Assembly (NCBI GenBank): GCA_949752795.1 | Contig: OX457056.1 | Coordinates: 91,162,942 to 91,226,941 of the forward strand | Direction: 5' to 3' | DNA from: Hyperoodon ampullatus | Taxonomy: Eukaryota > Chordata > Mammalia > Artiodactyla > Ziphiidae | Length of the DNA: 64,000 bases | In this document: positions 1-10,812 of the stretch, piece after piece | Layout: each line of letters starts with the position of its first letter | Numbering within the stretch: the stretch's first letter is position 1 | Program-made: the position numbers and the translations under genes | Notes under the pieces: generated by a model | What the model saw: only the letters and a program-made list of their open reading frames with translations | The model's database searches: none | Told to the model about the DNA's origin: nothing

Positions 1-123
1 CAGCTTTACTATCATTATTCTGAATTCTTTTTCAGGTAGACTGCCTATTACCTCTTCATTTGTTAGGTCTGGTAGGTTTTTATCTTGCTCCTTCACCTGC
101 TGTGTGTTTTTCTGCTTTCTCAT
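1..123 (-). CDS. L1 ORF1 protein, N-terminal fragment (runs off left edge)
   Basis: Read from the ATG at 123 to 121 toward position 1, there are 41 uninterrupted codons, starting MRKQKNTQQVKEQDKN and later containing LPEKEFRIMIVK. This matches the N-terminus of non-primate L1 ORF1, the RNA-binding chaperone that coats L1 RNA. The coiled coil, RRM and C-terminal domain would lie outside the window. No stop or frameshift is seen in this fragment, which suggests a fairly young copy, but 41 codons are too few to say whether ORF1 is intact. Confidence 0.8.
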   Translation of the reverse strand, partial: MRKQKNTQQVKEQDKNLPDLTNEEVIGSLPEKEFRIMIVKL

Positions 124-639
124 TTTGCTTATGTTACTGTGTTTGGGGTCTCCTTTTTGCAGGCTGCAGATTCGTAGTTCCCGTTGTTTTTGGTGTCTGT
201 CCCCTGTGGCTAAGGTTGTTTCAGTAGGTTGTGTAGGCTTCCTGGTGGGGTGGACTAATGCCTGTGTTCTGGTGGTTGAGGCTCGATCTTGTCTTTCTGG
301 TGGACAGGTCCACGTCTGGTGGTGTGTTTTGGGGTGCCTGTGGCCTTATGTTTTTAGGTAGCCTCTCTGCTAATGGGTGGGGTTGTGTTCCTGCCTTGCT
401 AGTTGCTTGGCATAGGGTGACCAGCACTGTAGCTTGCTGGTCGTTGACTGAAGCTGGGTGCTGGTGTTGAGATGGAGATCCCTGGGAGATTTTCGCTGCT
501 TGATATTATGTGGAGCTGGGAGGTCTCTTGTGGACCCGTGTCCTGAAGTTGGCTCTCCCACTTCAGGGGCACAGCACTGACTCCTGGCTGCAGCACAAAG
601 AGCCTTTCATCCACCCGGCTCAGAATAACAGTGAGAAAA

Positions 640-1016
640 AGTAGAAAGAAATAATTAGTAGAAGAAAGAAAGAGAGAGGGAAAGAAAGGAAGAAGGGAAG
701 AAAGGAAGGAAGGAAGAAAGAAAGAAAGGAGGGAGGGAGGGAGGAAGGATGGAAAGAAGGAAAGAAAGGAGGGAGGGTGGGAGGAATGAAAGCAAAAGGA
801 AGAGTGAATGGAAGAAGGGAGGGAGGGAGGGAGGGATGGAGGAAGGAAAGAAAGAAAGAAAGACAGGAGGGAGGGAGGGAGGGAGGTAGGAAAGAAAAAG
901 TGGAAAGAAGAAGGGTGGGAGGGAGGGAGGGAGGAAAGAAAAAGAAAGAAGGAAAGGAGGAGCGGAGGGAGGGAGGGAGGAAGGGAAGGGAGGAAAAAAA
1001 GAAAGAGCAGGTAAAG
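640..1016 (+). repeat. Homopurine (GAAA/GGGA/GGAA)n tract inside the L1 5' UTR
   Basis: Nearly 380 bases of almost pure A and G on the plus strand, made of shifting gaaa, ggaa and ggga units with only scattered T or C. It sits where related L1 5' UTRs, as I remember them, have a short A/G-rich stretch, so it is probably a local expansion. It makes long low-complexity open frames on both strands, which are not genes. Confidence 0.9.
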
Positions 1017-1209
1017 TAAAATAGAATAAAGTATGAAATATAGTAGCGTTATTAAAATTAAAAAGTAATTATTGAAAAAAAACACGGACCGATAGAACCC
1101 TGGGACATATGGTGGAAGCAAAGCTATACAGAGAGAATCTTACACAGAAGATTACACATACACATTCACAAAAAGAGAGCAGGGGGAAAAATCAAAAATC
1201 TTGCTCTCC

Positions 1210-1390
1210 AAGTCCACCTCCTCGATTTGGGATAATTCGTTGTAAAAAGAGGAAAAGGGCGAGAAGTCTGAAATCTTGCTAAGTCCACCTCCTTAATTTG
1301 GGATAATTCGTTGTAAAAAGAGGAAAAAGGGGGGAAAGTCTTAAGTCTTGTCCTCAAAGTCCACTTCCTCAATTTGGGATGATTCGCTGT
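1210..1390 (-). repeat. Short tandem repeat (2 full units plus a partial) in the L1 5' UTR
   Basis: The phrase aagtccacctcctcgatttg recurs in near-identical form at 1210, 1281 and 1357, that is, at spacings of 71 and 76 bp. The first two copies continue into ggataattcgttgtaaaaag and an A/G-rich run. The third diverges after the core. This is a local duplication within the L1 5' UTR. Confidence 0.8.
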
Positions 1391-2268
1391 CCATTCATGC
1401 ACTCCACAGACGCAGGGCACATCAAGTGGACCGTGGAGCTTTAATCCTCTGCCTCCGAGGCTGCACAGAGAGATTTCCCTGTCTCTGCTCTCACAACTCC
1501 CGGGTCTCAGCCTTGGACCTGGCCCCGCCTCTGCGCGTAGGTCGCCGGAGGGCGTCCGTTCTTCGCTCAGACAGGACGGGTTTAAAGGAGCCGCTGATTC
1601 GGGGGCTCTGGCTCACTCAGGCAGAGGGGAGGGAGGGGAATGCCCTCTCCTCGCGCACCAGGCAACAAAAGGGAAAAAAGTCTCTTGCCTCTCCAGTAGC
1701 TCCAGACCCTTTCCCCGGACTCCCTCCGGGCTAGCACTAACCCCTTCAGGCTCTCTTCCTGCCGCCAGCCCCAGTCCTCTCCCTGCGCTCCGACTGAAAG
1801 CCGATACCCGAGCCTCAGCTCCCAGCTCCGCCCGCCCTGGCGGCCGAGCAGACAAGCCTCTCGGGCTGGTGTGTGCCTGAGGGCACCGATCCTCTGCGCC
1901 AAAATCTCTCCGCTTTGCCCTCCGCACCCCTGTTGCTGTGCTCTCCTCCGCTACTCCGAAGCTTTCCCCCTCCGCCACCTGCAGTCTCCGCCCTCGAAGG
2001 GGCTTGTAGTGTGTAGAAACCTTCCCTCCTTCACGGCTCCCTCCCACTGGTGCAGGTCCCGTCCATATCCTATTGTCTCTGTTTATTCTTTTTTTCTTTT
2101 GACCTACCCAGGTATGTGGGGAGTTTCTTTCCTTTTGGGGGGTCTGAGGTCTTCTGTCAGCGTTCAGTAGGTGTTCTGTTGGAGTTGTTCCACGTGTAGA
2201 TGAATTTCTGATGTATCTGTGGGGAGGAAGGTGATCTCCGCGTCTTACTCTTCCGCCATCTTCCTCCG

Positions 2269-2740
2269 GCTCGGGGTCTATTTCTAAAGTAGTTCGGAAC
2301 TTGGATGACATGCTATTTTGGGGGCTCCCTGAAGTCTCAGTGAGCAGCACTAGATTGTAATAACAGATGACTTTGGCCATGAACTTTCCACTTAGATTCA
2401 TGCAGGTCTTCTCCCAGCCTTGAATGTCTCTGGTAAGGTCTCAACATCATCACTGCAAATTCTGGCATTTGGTATGCCAGAGATCATCTCAGCCAACAAT
2501 TACACAGCTGCATGGCACCCACGGTTCTAAAATGGAAGCCAAATATTTAAACAATCACCACGTGCCTTAAATATATTGCATCCAACTTATTACAGAGCTG
2601 AATCAGGATGGGAAGGAAGAAGCATTTATTACATGATGTGGATGTTGGCTGAAATTTGAATAATTGATCTACCCTTATTACAATTTGTTTTCCCCCTGAA
2701 TCCAGAAAGAAGAACAGCTTGAAGTCACAGAAACTATATA
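2269..2740. other. Intergenic sequence, nothing recognised
   Basis: Flank of the L1 insertion. I see no open reading frame with protein-like content and no repeat family that I can name. Confidence 0.5.
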
Positions 2741-2930
2741 GTTTAATAAATATTTGAGGGCCTAGTATAATGTCTGGACTTCTTTAGGTACTAGGGGATA
2801 CAGCAATGGACTGAATGCACAAAAATTCATGTCCTCAAGGAACTTGTATTTTAGTGGGAGGAGACACAATAACCAAAGTAAACAAACAAATAAAGGAAAT
2901 AATTAAATAATGTAAATAAATGCAATATAG
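2740..2930 (+). repeat. L2-like fragment
   Basis: Contains the typical phrase order tactaggggatacagcaatg, then aaggaacttgtattttagtg and a run of acaaacaaataaa, which resembles the 3' part of ancient L2 elements. Highly diverged; family assigned from memory. Confidence 0.45.
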
Positions 2931-2934
2931 TGGT

Positions 2935-3045
2935 ACAGGGTCTGGAGCCAAACAGCCTGGGGTCAGGGCTCTATCACTTATAAGCCATATGACTTTTAAC
3001 GTCTATGTACCTCAGTTTCCTCATCTGTAAAATGGGGTTAATAAA
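2935..3045 (+). repeat. MIR SINE fragment
   Basis: Contains the MIR core cctcagtttcctcatctgta followed by aaaatgggg, preceded by a diverged 'gccatatgac' segment. An old mammal-wide SINE. Confidence 0.75.
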
Positions 3046-3414
3046 ACTTTGGAAGGTTTACCATGAACCAATGCCCAGGGTTCTAAGAACTGCAAGAGGG
3101 CCATGTAACTGAAGAGGAGAATGCAACAGAGAGGGGTCGTGGATTGGGACACCTTAGAAAAAGAGCCTAAGATAGGAATTCAGGTGCCTATGGTTTATTG
3201 AGGATGTGCTCTCAGGAAAAAGGGAGAGAGAAAAGCAGAAGAAGGCAGATGAAGGAGTTAAGCAAACATGAGGCCTCAGCTGGTGCAGACTGGCCCATGG
3301 GGAGCTCTGGAGCATGAACTGAACTGCAGAGTGTGTCCCCCCCTTGAGACCAGTGGGCCAGCCTTTTGTACCCCGAAATCAGTGATTCATTGGCAGTGGG
3401 CTGCCAGGAGAGAT

Positions 3415-3770
3415 AGTTCTCAGTCCCTTTGTGCTGCTATTACAAGAACCACAGACTGTGTAGCTTATAAACAACAGAAATTTATTTGTCACAGTTGTGG
3501 AGGCTGGAAGTCTGAGATCAAAATACCAACATGATGGGATGAGGGCCCTCTTCTGGGTTGTAGACTTCTCCTTGTATTGTCATGGGGTGAAAGGGGCTAG
3601 GGAGCTCTGTGGGGTTTCTTTTATAAGGGCACTAATCCCATTCATGTGGGCTCCACCTTTTGACCTAATCACTTCTCAAAGGACCCACCATTGCCTTGTG
3701 GGTTAGGATCTCAGCATATGAAGTTTGGGGGGAAGGGGTGGACACAAATATTCAGACCATAGCACTAGGC
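3415..3770 (-). mobile_element. MLT1-like LTR (ERVL-MaLR)
   Basis: On the minus strand it runs from tgctatggtctgaatatttg to a region reading tttataagctacacagtctg. In between are the typical MaLR segments about date-like 'gggcactaatcccattcatg' and 'ttttataagg'. This is a non-coding solitary LTR relic of an ancient endogenous retrovirus-like element; no internal genes are seen. Confidence 0.7.
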
Positions 3771-5225
3771 TAAAATCAAGGTGTCAGCAGAGCTGCGTTC
3801 CTTTCTGGAGGCTCTAGGCAAATGCTGAGAAGAAAAGCTGCCGGGGGCACCTAGCTGCCTCACCTCCACATCCTCAGTGATTCAGGTCTGGCTCCAAACC
3901 AGCACGTCCCACACACAAAGCAACAGCCTCGTGGGGAGCCAGCCCCACATCCTCAGAGGCAGCATAAGGTAGCCACAAGAGAAGTGTGCTATTTAAGAGT
4001 CAGGAATGAAGCAGCAACCATCTGAAGGTTGGTAGAGGGAGTTAGGGGCAGTCACTGAGGTGCTGGTGGGTTCCGCTTTGCTCTTGGTTTTCCCACACCA
4101 AGTCCAGCTCTTCTTCCCAAATGCTGGCCCTACAGACCAGCAGTGATCCCAGACCTGCCAGGAAATGTTTTGCTGTGACCTAATAGAGGTAGAAGCCACA
4201 AAGGGCCGACAGCCTTCCAGAGACCTCTCTACCAGTCTCTCCCGCTATTGATTTCCACTTAGCATCCAACTTGTCCACCTGCACCAGGTACTTTTCTCTG
4301 GTACTTTTTGGACCCGTTCTTCCTCAGATCCTCCCAAAATTGTGTAAGGTCTAACTCCATAATAAATAATCTATCCCATAATACTCAGAGTGGTCTTACT
4401 TCTCTGATTGAACTTTACTGGTACAGGAGGGAAACATAATTAACTTCATCTTATTATATTTTCAGGGATATTGTATCATTCCTTATAAATTGCCACACAA
4501 GACACCTTTCTGGCTGGCTGAAGAAGAGGCGTGGTGGGGGGCAGCCTTGATTCTGCACTTCAGAATGGTAAGATGCTTACCACTCTACTTTTTATGACCT
4601 ATGACATAATTACAGGAATTAAGGTAAGGATTATACTTTAGATATTCACATGAATGTTTTCATTTCAATTGTCAGGACCCCACCTTCCCACCCCTAACTT
4701 CTAGGAAGAACAGGACTAGGTTTAATAATCTGTCAATGAGTTGCTCATTTTCTCTCTTAATATCACCTGGTTCAACATCTAAGTAAATTAACATCACTAC
4801 CCTGTTAGCTTTTGGGAACAAAGGGAATCTGTGAAGATTTTTCAGATTCAGGAAAGAATCTTGTTAGGGTGTTGAATATGTGCATATTTATTTTTAGGTC
4901 TATTACAGATCTAAAGTTACTTTTGCTCAGGAACAACAACCAAAAAACCCCCCCTCAGTTGCTCATAGATTGTTTATGGTACACTACTTTTAAAGTGTAC
5001 TTTATGCAGAAAATAGTAATATTTAATACTTTAAGTTATTTAAAAATTTTTGAAAATATAGACAGGCGACAGTAAAGAAACAGGGTATAAATGTGGACTA
5101 AGTTGTGCATCAGTAACAATCCCCTGAATCTTAGTGACTCAATGCCATAAAAGTTTATTTTTCATTCATATTGCGTGTCTAATGCAGCTTGGCAGGTGGG
5201 GCTCTGCTCGCTGAAATGTCTCAGG
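3771..5225. other. Intergenic sequence, nothing recognised
   Basis: AT-rich non-coding DNA. Open frames up to 87 codons show no recognisable protein. No confident repeat assignment. Confidence 0.5.
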
Positions 5226-5227
5226 GA

Positions 5228-5915
5228 CTGTGGTAGACAGAACAAGGGCCCCCAAAGATGTCCATGCCCTAAAACCTAGACTGTGTAAATATATTACCCT
5301 ACATAGCAAAAGGTGCTTTGCTGATGTGATTAAGTTAAGGATTTTGAGATGGGAAGATGATCTTGGATTATCCAGGCGGGTCTAATGTAATCACAAGGGT
5401 CCTTTTAAAAGGGAGGTAGGGGGCTTCCCTGGTGGCGCAGTAGTTGAGAGTCCGCCTGCCGATGCAGGGGACACGGGTTCGTGCCCCGGTCTGGGAGGAT
5501 CCCACATGCCGCGGAGCGGCTGGGCCCGTGAGCCATGGCCGCTGAGCCTGCGCGTCTGGAGCCTGTGCTCCGCAACGGGAGAGGCCACAACAGTGAGAGG
5601 CCTGCGTACTGCAAAAAAAAAAAAAAAAAAAAGAGGGAGGCAGTAGTAGGAGATGTGACCAGGGAAAGAGGAGCTTGGAGTGATGTGAGGGAGGGTCACA
5701 AGCCAAAGAGTGCAGGCAGTCTTAGACAATTTTTAAAAGGCAAGGAAATCGATTCGCCCCTGAAGCCTCCAGAAGGAACCAGCCCTGTCGACACCCTGAC
5801 TTTAGCCCAGTGAGGCTGATTTTGGACCCTGACCTCCATAATTATAAGATGATAAATTTGTTTTAAGACACTTAATATGTGGTAATTTGTTATAGAAACA
5901 ACAGGAACCTAATAC
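5228..5915 (+). mobile_element. Old LTR-type repeat split by a CHR SINE
   Basis: Left part (to about 5420) contains cccccaaagatgtccatgcc and ctgatgtgattaagttaagg. The right part (from about 5633) contains gaagcctccagaaggaacca and ends ggtaatttgttatagaaaca. These are ordered segments of a MaLR-type LTR (MLT1-like; subfamily not certain). The SINE at 5421-5632 interrupts it, so the LTR is the older element. Confidence 0.6.
5421..5632 (+). mobile_element. CHR SINE, short form
   Basis: Complete tRNA-like head, body ending near gcgtactgc, and an A tail of about 20. It is flanked by imperfect agggaggtagg/agggaggcagt duplications and inserted into an older LTR. Confidence 0.93.
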
Positions 5916-6203
5916 CCAGACCAATATTCAACTTTGACAAATGCTTTCATGGTCCCTAAAGCAGAAAACAGAAAAGTGGTAAATTATGTGCCCGCTCGAA
6001 AAGCTTCAACTAGAAGCAATGCGTATTGCTTCTGCTTACATTTCATTGGCTAATGCAAGTCACATGGTCATACCATCTCCAAGGAGGTGGGGTGTGCACA
6101 AACAGGAAGAGCAGAACTGGAGAGAATAGGACTTAGGACAGTGAAAGTGGGACTCATCCCAGGAAAACTGATGCACACAATCAGGATTAAAAGAAAAAAC
6201 CCA

Positions 6204-6418
6204 GGGCTTCCCTGGTGGCGCAGTGGCTGAGAGTTCGCCTGCTGATTCAGGGGACACGGGTTCGTGCCCCGGTCTGGGAAGATCCCACATGCCGAGGAGC
6301 GCCTAGGCCCGTGAGCCATGGCCGCTGAGCCTGCGCGTCCGGAGCCTGTGCTCCTCAATGGGAGAGGCCACAGCAGTGAGAGGCCCGCGTACCACAAAAA
6401 CAAACAAACAAAAAAAAC
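6204..6418 (+). mobile_element. CHR SINE, short form
   Basis: Complete head and body; the tail has changed to (CAAA)n. Flanked by A-rich aaaaaaccca/aaaaaacca duplications. Confidence 0.93.
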
Positions 6419-6558
6419 CAACAGTTCAAAATTTCTCAGTAATAGATTTGGAGTAGGCACTGGTGAGTGAGGCAGTGGCTACCAAGACTTCACCTAAATC
6501 CCAACAATGGGAACATTCAACCTCTCCTGGGTTCCATGTAGCTACAAGAGACAGCCCA

Positions 6559-6952
6559 GGGACTTCCCTGGTGGCACAGTGGTTAAGAATCCGCCTGCCA
6601 ATGCAGGGGACACGGGTTCAATCCATGGTCCAGGAAGATCCCACATGCCGTGGAGCAACTAAGCCCCGTGCGCCACAATTACTGAGCCTGCGCTCTAGAG
6701 CCTGTGAGCCACAACTACTGAGCCCACGTGCCACAACTGTGGAAGACTGGGTGCCCTAGAGCCTGTGCTCTGCAACAAGAGAAGCGACCGCAATGAGAAG
6801 ACTGCGCACCGCAGAGAAGAGTAGCCCCCACTCACCGCAACTAGAGAAAGCCGCGCACAGCAACGAAGACAAAAAGTAAAGAAAGAAAGAAAGGAAGGAA
6901 GGAAGGAAGGAAAGAAGGAAGGAAGCAATGTTATTTAAAAAAGAGAGAGAGA
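6559..6952 (+). mobile_element. CHR SINE, long form, with expanded purine tail
   Basis: Long-type body with repeated 'cacaactactgagcc' segments and a tail that has expanded into (GAAA)n, (GGAA)n and (GA)n. The duplication agagacagcccag occurs at 6547-6559 and again at about 6954-6966, fixing both ends. Confidence 0.92.
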
Positions 6953-7586
6953 GAGAGACAGCCCAGCCTTGACAAGAGGAGATGGGTCTCTGAGGATCGG
7001 TGTCAGTGGACTCGAACTGCTTTAGACCAGGTGGAGTTCCCAGGTCCCTTGGTAGCTGGTTTTTGGCTGGGTTTGGCCAGTGGGAAGCACTGGTAGGAAA
7101 TTGGTTGGTGGGAGGAGCCAGGGTGTTTCTCCCTCTGCTTTTCTCCTTGGGTGAACACAGGGACTGTATCTCTCCTTATCTGCTTCTGCTGGATCAGCCC
7201 GTTTTCAAGTTCCAGCTTCTGCAATGACCCTAAGCCATGAGTTCTGTTAACTCTACCTCCTCCTTTTGTCCCTTCAGCCTAGGGATGGGTATAAACTTTA
7301 TGTTTTTGCTAATCTGTGAATTACATCTTTTTTTTAAGCCAAGCCTCTTACATCATCTGTGTAACCAATTCCTTACATTAAAATTCCAGTTTGTTTCTGG
7401 TTTCCTGGTTGGACCCTCGTTGAAACACTGAGTAACCCAGAATCCGACAAGCACCCTACCCACACCAACAACTCTGGATAAGGGAATGTCTATGTGGTCC
7501 TAAGCAGTAGGTGAGGAAAAACTAGTGAAAATAACAGGATTCAAGGCAGAGTAGGTACATCGCATGCAATATATAGACTGTATAAT

Positions 7587-7700
7587 TCTTTGTGGTCAGG
7601 GCTGTCTTGTGCATTGTAGGATATTTAGCAATATTTGGGACACACTTATATTAATTCAAATTGAACTAGGTGTCCTGCATTTTCATTTGCTCAATCTGGC
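7587..7700 (-). repeat. MER20-like DNA transposon fragment
   Basis: Contains ctgtcttgtgcattgtagga then tatttagcaatatttggg, which matches the reverse complement of part of MER20 (a non-autonomous hAT-Charlie element). No inner copy of the other end was found. Confidence 0.55.
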
Positions 7701-7926
7701 AACTTTAATAGAGAATGAGCTCACATGGAGAGCTGGCTTCAGTGCTGGGCTTTGCAGGAATAAATATGGGGGCAGGCAGAATCAGTTTTGGAAAAAAATC
7801 AAGCACTGGAATCAGACCTTGATTGAAGTCTTTGTTATAGGCAACAGTTACTGTGACTGAGGCAATCATGAAATATGGATTAATCCAGTCAGAGGACCCA
7901 GGAGAGTGAAGGTTCAGAAAGATGCC

Positions 7927-7959
7927 AGTGCGTGCGTGTGTGTGTGTGTGTGTGTGTGT
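7927..7959 (+). repeat. (TG)n microsatellite
   Basis: Alternating TG run beginning with gtgcgtgcg and ending gtgtgtaag. Confidence 0.95.
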
Positions 7960-8148
7960 AAGTGAACTACAGAAACTTACCTGAAATAATGGCCCAAATT
8001 CAGCAGTTGCTAGTGCAATGTTCTCAATTATTTGGGAGTCTAAAGATATATAGATGGTAAACTAACATGTGTTTTTTGAGGACAGTGATGGAAGACAACA
8101 GTATCTGGCAAAGACCAAACGTCCAAAGCTGGTGAGCTGTCTAAACCA

Positions 8149-8382
8149 GTGGTTCTCAGCTGGAGGCAATTTTGCTCCCCAGAGAATACTTGACAATGCC
8201 TGAACACAGTTTTGATTGCCACAGATGGAGGCAGGTGCTTCTGGCATCTAGTGTGTGGAGGTCAGCTAACCACCCTACACTGCAGAGGACAGCTCTTAAA
8301 CTCCCAAACAGCTCCCAATATCCCCCCAAAGAATCATCCAGTCCAAAAGGTCAATAGAGCCGCCGTTGAGAAACCCTGGTAT
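8149..8382 (+). repeat. MER20-like DNA transposon, near full length
   Basis: Starts ccagtggttctcagctggag and ends gccgttgagaaaccctggt, so the two ends form the imperfect terminal inverted repeats of a hAT-Charlie non-autonomous element. Inner phrases (attttgctccccagagaata, cagatggaggcaggtgcttc) match MER20 as I remember it. Confidence 0.75.
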
Positions 8383-10440
8383 AAATACATATGGGAAGTC
8401 TGTAGTCAGCACACATTCTATAAAAGCATATACAAAATCACTTCATCCTAAGAGTGAAACCAGATAATAATGCTGGAATTCCACGAGGACAGATTCCAAA
8501 CTGAAATAGAAGCAGCTGGCACCACACAGGCCCCTCATTTGTCATCCCATATCTGGGATTTAGCCACCTCTGCCCAGAGACAATAAATCGTCACTATGTG
8601 TGGTGTGTGCATGGCATTGCTATCCTGTGTGTATTTAATCCGTATCCCTAAATACAGTGCTATTGTTTCTTCAGGGTGATTTATTTTTGCATGATACAGG
8701 AGATGGATATATGCCTGACAATGTTGTTCAAGTTCAAGGAGTTCACTGGGGGACGTTGTGAGCTAAACCAGGGCAAGAAGACATAGCTGAAAACCAGTGG
8801 AGTTCTCAGTTCTTGGAGAAGGTAACTAAGAGTGTTTATTAAAGCTCTGTCAGTTCTAGGGGATGTAAAACCAATCCAGCTGGCTTAAAAAGCAAAAGAG
8901 GATAAACTGTGTCATGTAACTGGACTGTTCCTGGGGTATCTCATAGGACCAGAGGAGGAGCTGCATGCACCAGCGCCTGTTCCCAGGACTGGGCACCACT
9001 GGAATCATCTGATTCTCTCCATCCATTTCTCCATCTCTGACCTCATTTTGCAGACAGGCTTTCTCCACAGGGTCCTGGTAGAGAAGATGGCTACTGGCAA
9101 CCTAAATGTCACATCTTCCCAACTTAAAATTTCTCTTTCCCGTTATCTATATGGCAGACTCAGAAAAGGTCTCTGGCCCTACTTGGGTCATTGCCCATGC
9201 TCCTGGATCACTCGTTATGTCCAGGGAAATGGATACTAAGATTGGCCAAGTCTGTGTTATGGGTCCACCCCTGTCATCAGGAGTGAAGTTACACTTCCAC
9301 AGAGTAGAGGTGTTTGGTCCAGGGTAGTGTCTCCAAGGTAACCTGCACAGCCAGGGATGAAAGCCCTCACAATCCAGCTCCTTCCAGCAGTCGGGTACCA
9401 GCTAATACAGTCAAGAAGTGTCTGGAGTAGAAGAAACATAGTAATGTGGTCCCAGGACAGTGATTCTAATTCCCTCCTCTACTAACAAACACAGGTCTGT
9501 CTGTAAGGGTCAAATTCTATTTTTCACTCTGGAGTTTCAAATGATCTATAAATTTATCTCCTCTAGTGGTTGAACTGCCAATTGGTTGTACATGCCTTAC
9601 TAAATGCTGACTCGTAGGACTGTCTGTCGGAGCACCATCCCAGGTTAATAAGAATAAAGAACATGGTGCTTTTCTAGAGCAGTGCTCTTTGAATAAAAAT
9701 TCTGGGAAAAGCACTTTGAGAACTGACTGTATTTCTAAAGATTTCTTAATAATGATAATTTCTCCCAGCATGAGCAAGAATAGAGATCTGTGTTTCAGAA
9801 TAAATGGGTTATGTGTCCTAGCAACCTGGAATTTTAAACTTTTTATTAGTCTTCCCCTGCAGTTGGCACATGAAAGGGGAAAAACACAAACATCATTAAA
9901 GAGAGAGTTGATGTGTGAAGTGTGAGATATAAGAGCTCTTCATTTTCTCTTGCAGCTGAGTAAATCTTTGGAGTCTTGGCTGAATTACAGGAAATGAAAT
10001 GTACAATTAAATTGTGGCTTGACAAGTTTATTTACCCAAGGAGGGTCTTAATTATTGTTGATTTTTTTGCTGTTTTAATTAACTTAATAATAAAGTTGAT
10101 ATACTATATTTATGTAATTATGTTGAATTTATGAAATTTATTTCTCCTTTTATCACCCTACTTCAAAAGGAAAAAGCAAATATACAAAGAAATGCATGCG
10201 ATGAGCTTAATTGTTTAACTGGGCAAGAGTCAACAGGGATATTAATTTATAGGAATTATCTGGAATTCTTCATTGCCTTACTTGCAACTGGGATTGATTT
10301 TCCTCTTAAGGAAAAATTTCCCTTTTTTTTCTGAACCAAAGACTTATGATGATTAAATGAGATAACATATACTCAGTATTGGCATAGAACAAGTTTTCAA
10401 TAAATGTTTCTCTTTTCAGCTCCTTCCAATAACTAGTCAT
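8383..10440. other. Intergenic sequence, nothing recognised
   Basis: Non-repetitive looking DNA with short chance open frames only. No gene or named repeat can be supported. Confidence 0.5.
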
Positions 10441-10465
10441 CAGGCCTGATGATTTAGCAGAACAA

Positions 10466-10612
10466 GTAGTTCTCAAATTGTGGAGCATATTGGGATCATC
10501 CCAGAAACTTGTGAAATATTCCACCCCCTGGTGCCCACTTTGGAACCACAGGATCTGAATTTCCAGATCTATGTCCAACAAGCTCTGATGGACACCAACT
10601 ATCAGAACCACT
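10466..10612 (+). repeat. MER5-like DNA transposon
   Basis: Begins agtagttctcaaattgtgga and ends actatcagaaccactga, which gives the inverted terminal pair of MER5A/B (hAT-Charlie). The middle (tggaaccacaggatctgaat) also fits. Confidence 0.7.
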
Positions 10613-10719
10613 GATCATAAGCTTTGTTTAAGTCAGAGCCTGCAACAACTTCTGGGTTTGTTTCTTTGGCTCCCAAGAATTGAATGAATTCCGTATCCAT
10701 TTTAAAGAGAAATTTGGAG

Positions 10720-10812
10720 CTAGAAAGGAACTTAGAGAGTATTTATTCCAGTTCCTTCTATTGCAGTTGGAACTGAATCCCAGAGAGGCTAAGTAACTTG
10801 CCCCGTGGGGAC
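10720..10812 (-). repeat. MIR-like fragment
   Basis: Contains gaatcccagagaggctaagt and aacttgcccc, the reverse of a MIR core. Short and diverged. Confidence 0.5.

Larger units (their letters stand above)
1..2268 (-). mobile_element. 5' part of an L1 retrotransposon: 5' UTR plus start of ORF1
   Basis: Read on the minus strand, the element begins near 2268 with ggaagatggcggaagagtaa, which I recognise as the start of the L1 5' UTR type found in cetartiodactyls and carnivores. About 2.1 kb of GC-rich 5' UTR follows, with many CpGs between about 1490 and 1990, and ORF1 opens at position 123. The UTR contains a homopurine tract (plus-strand sense, 640-1016) and a short tandem repeat (about 1210-1390). 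The rest of the element lies left of the window. Because the 5' end is present rather than truncated, this may be a full-length insertion, but ORF2 and the 3' end cannot be seen. The CpG-rich part is where the sense promoter of such an element would be expected. Confidence 0.88.

Noticed and set aside
399..1121. 240-codon minus-strand frame rich in Phe, Leu, Ser, Pro
   Set aside because: It is the translation of the homopurine tract and surrounding L1 5' UTR, not a protein gene.
1613..2401. 262-codon minus-strand frame
   Set aside because: Lies in the L1 5' UTR upstream of ORF1; related L1 copies are non-coding here.
5368..5729. Many frames of 60-110 codons with shared motifs such as [14 protein letters not shown] or SCPGLGRSHMPRSGWAREP
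   Set aside because: These recur across the window (for example 14904, 18053, 38274, 41814, 46280, 61957) because they translate CHR SINE copies in different frames.
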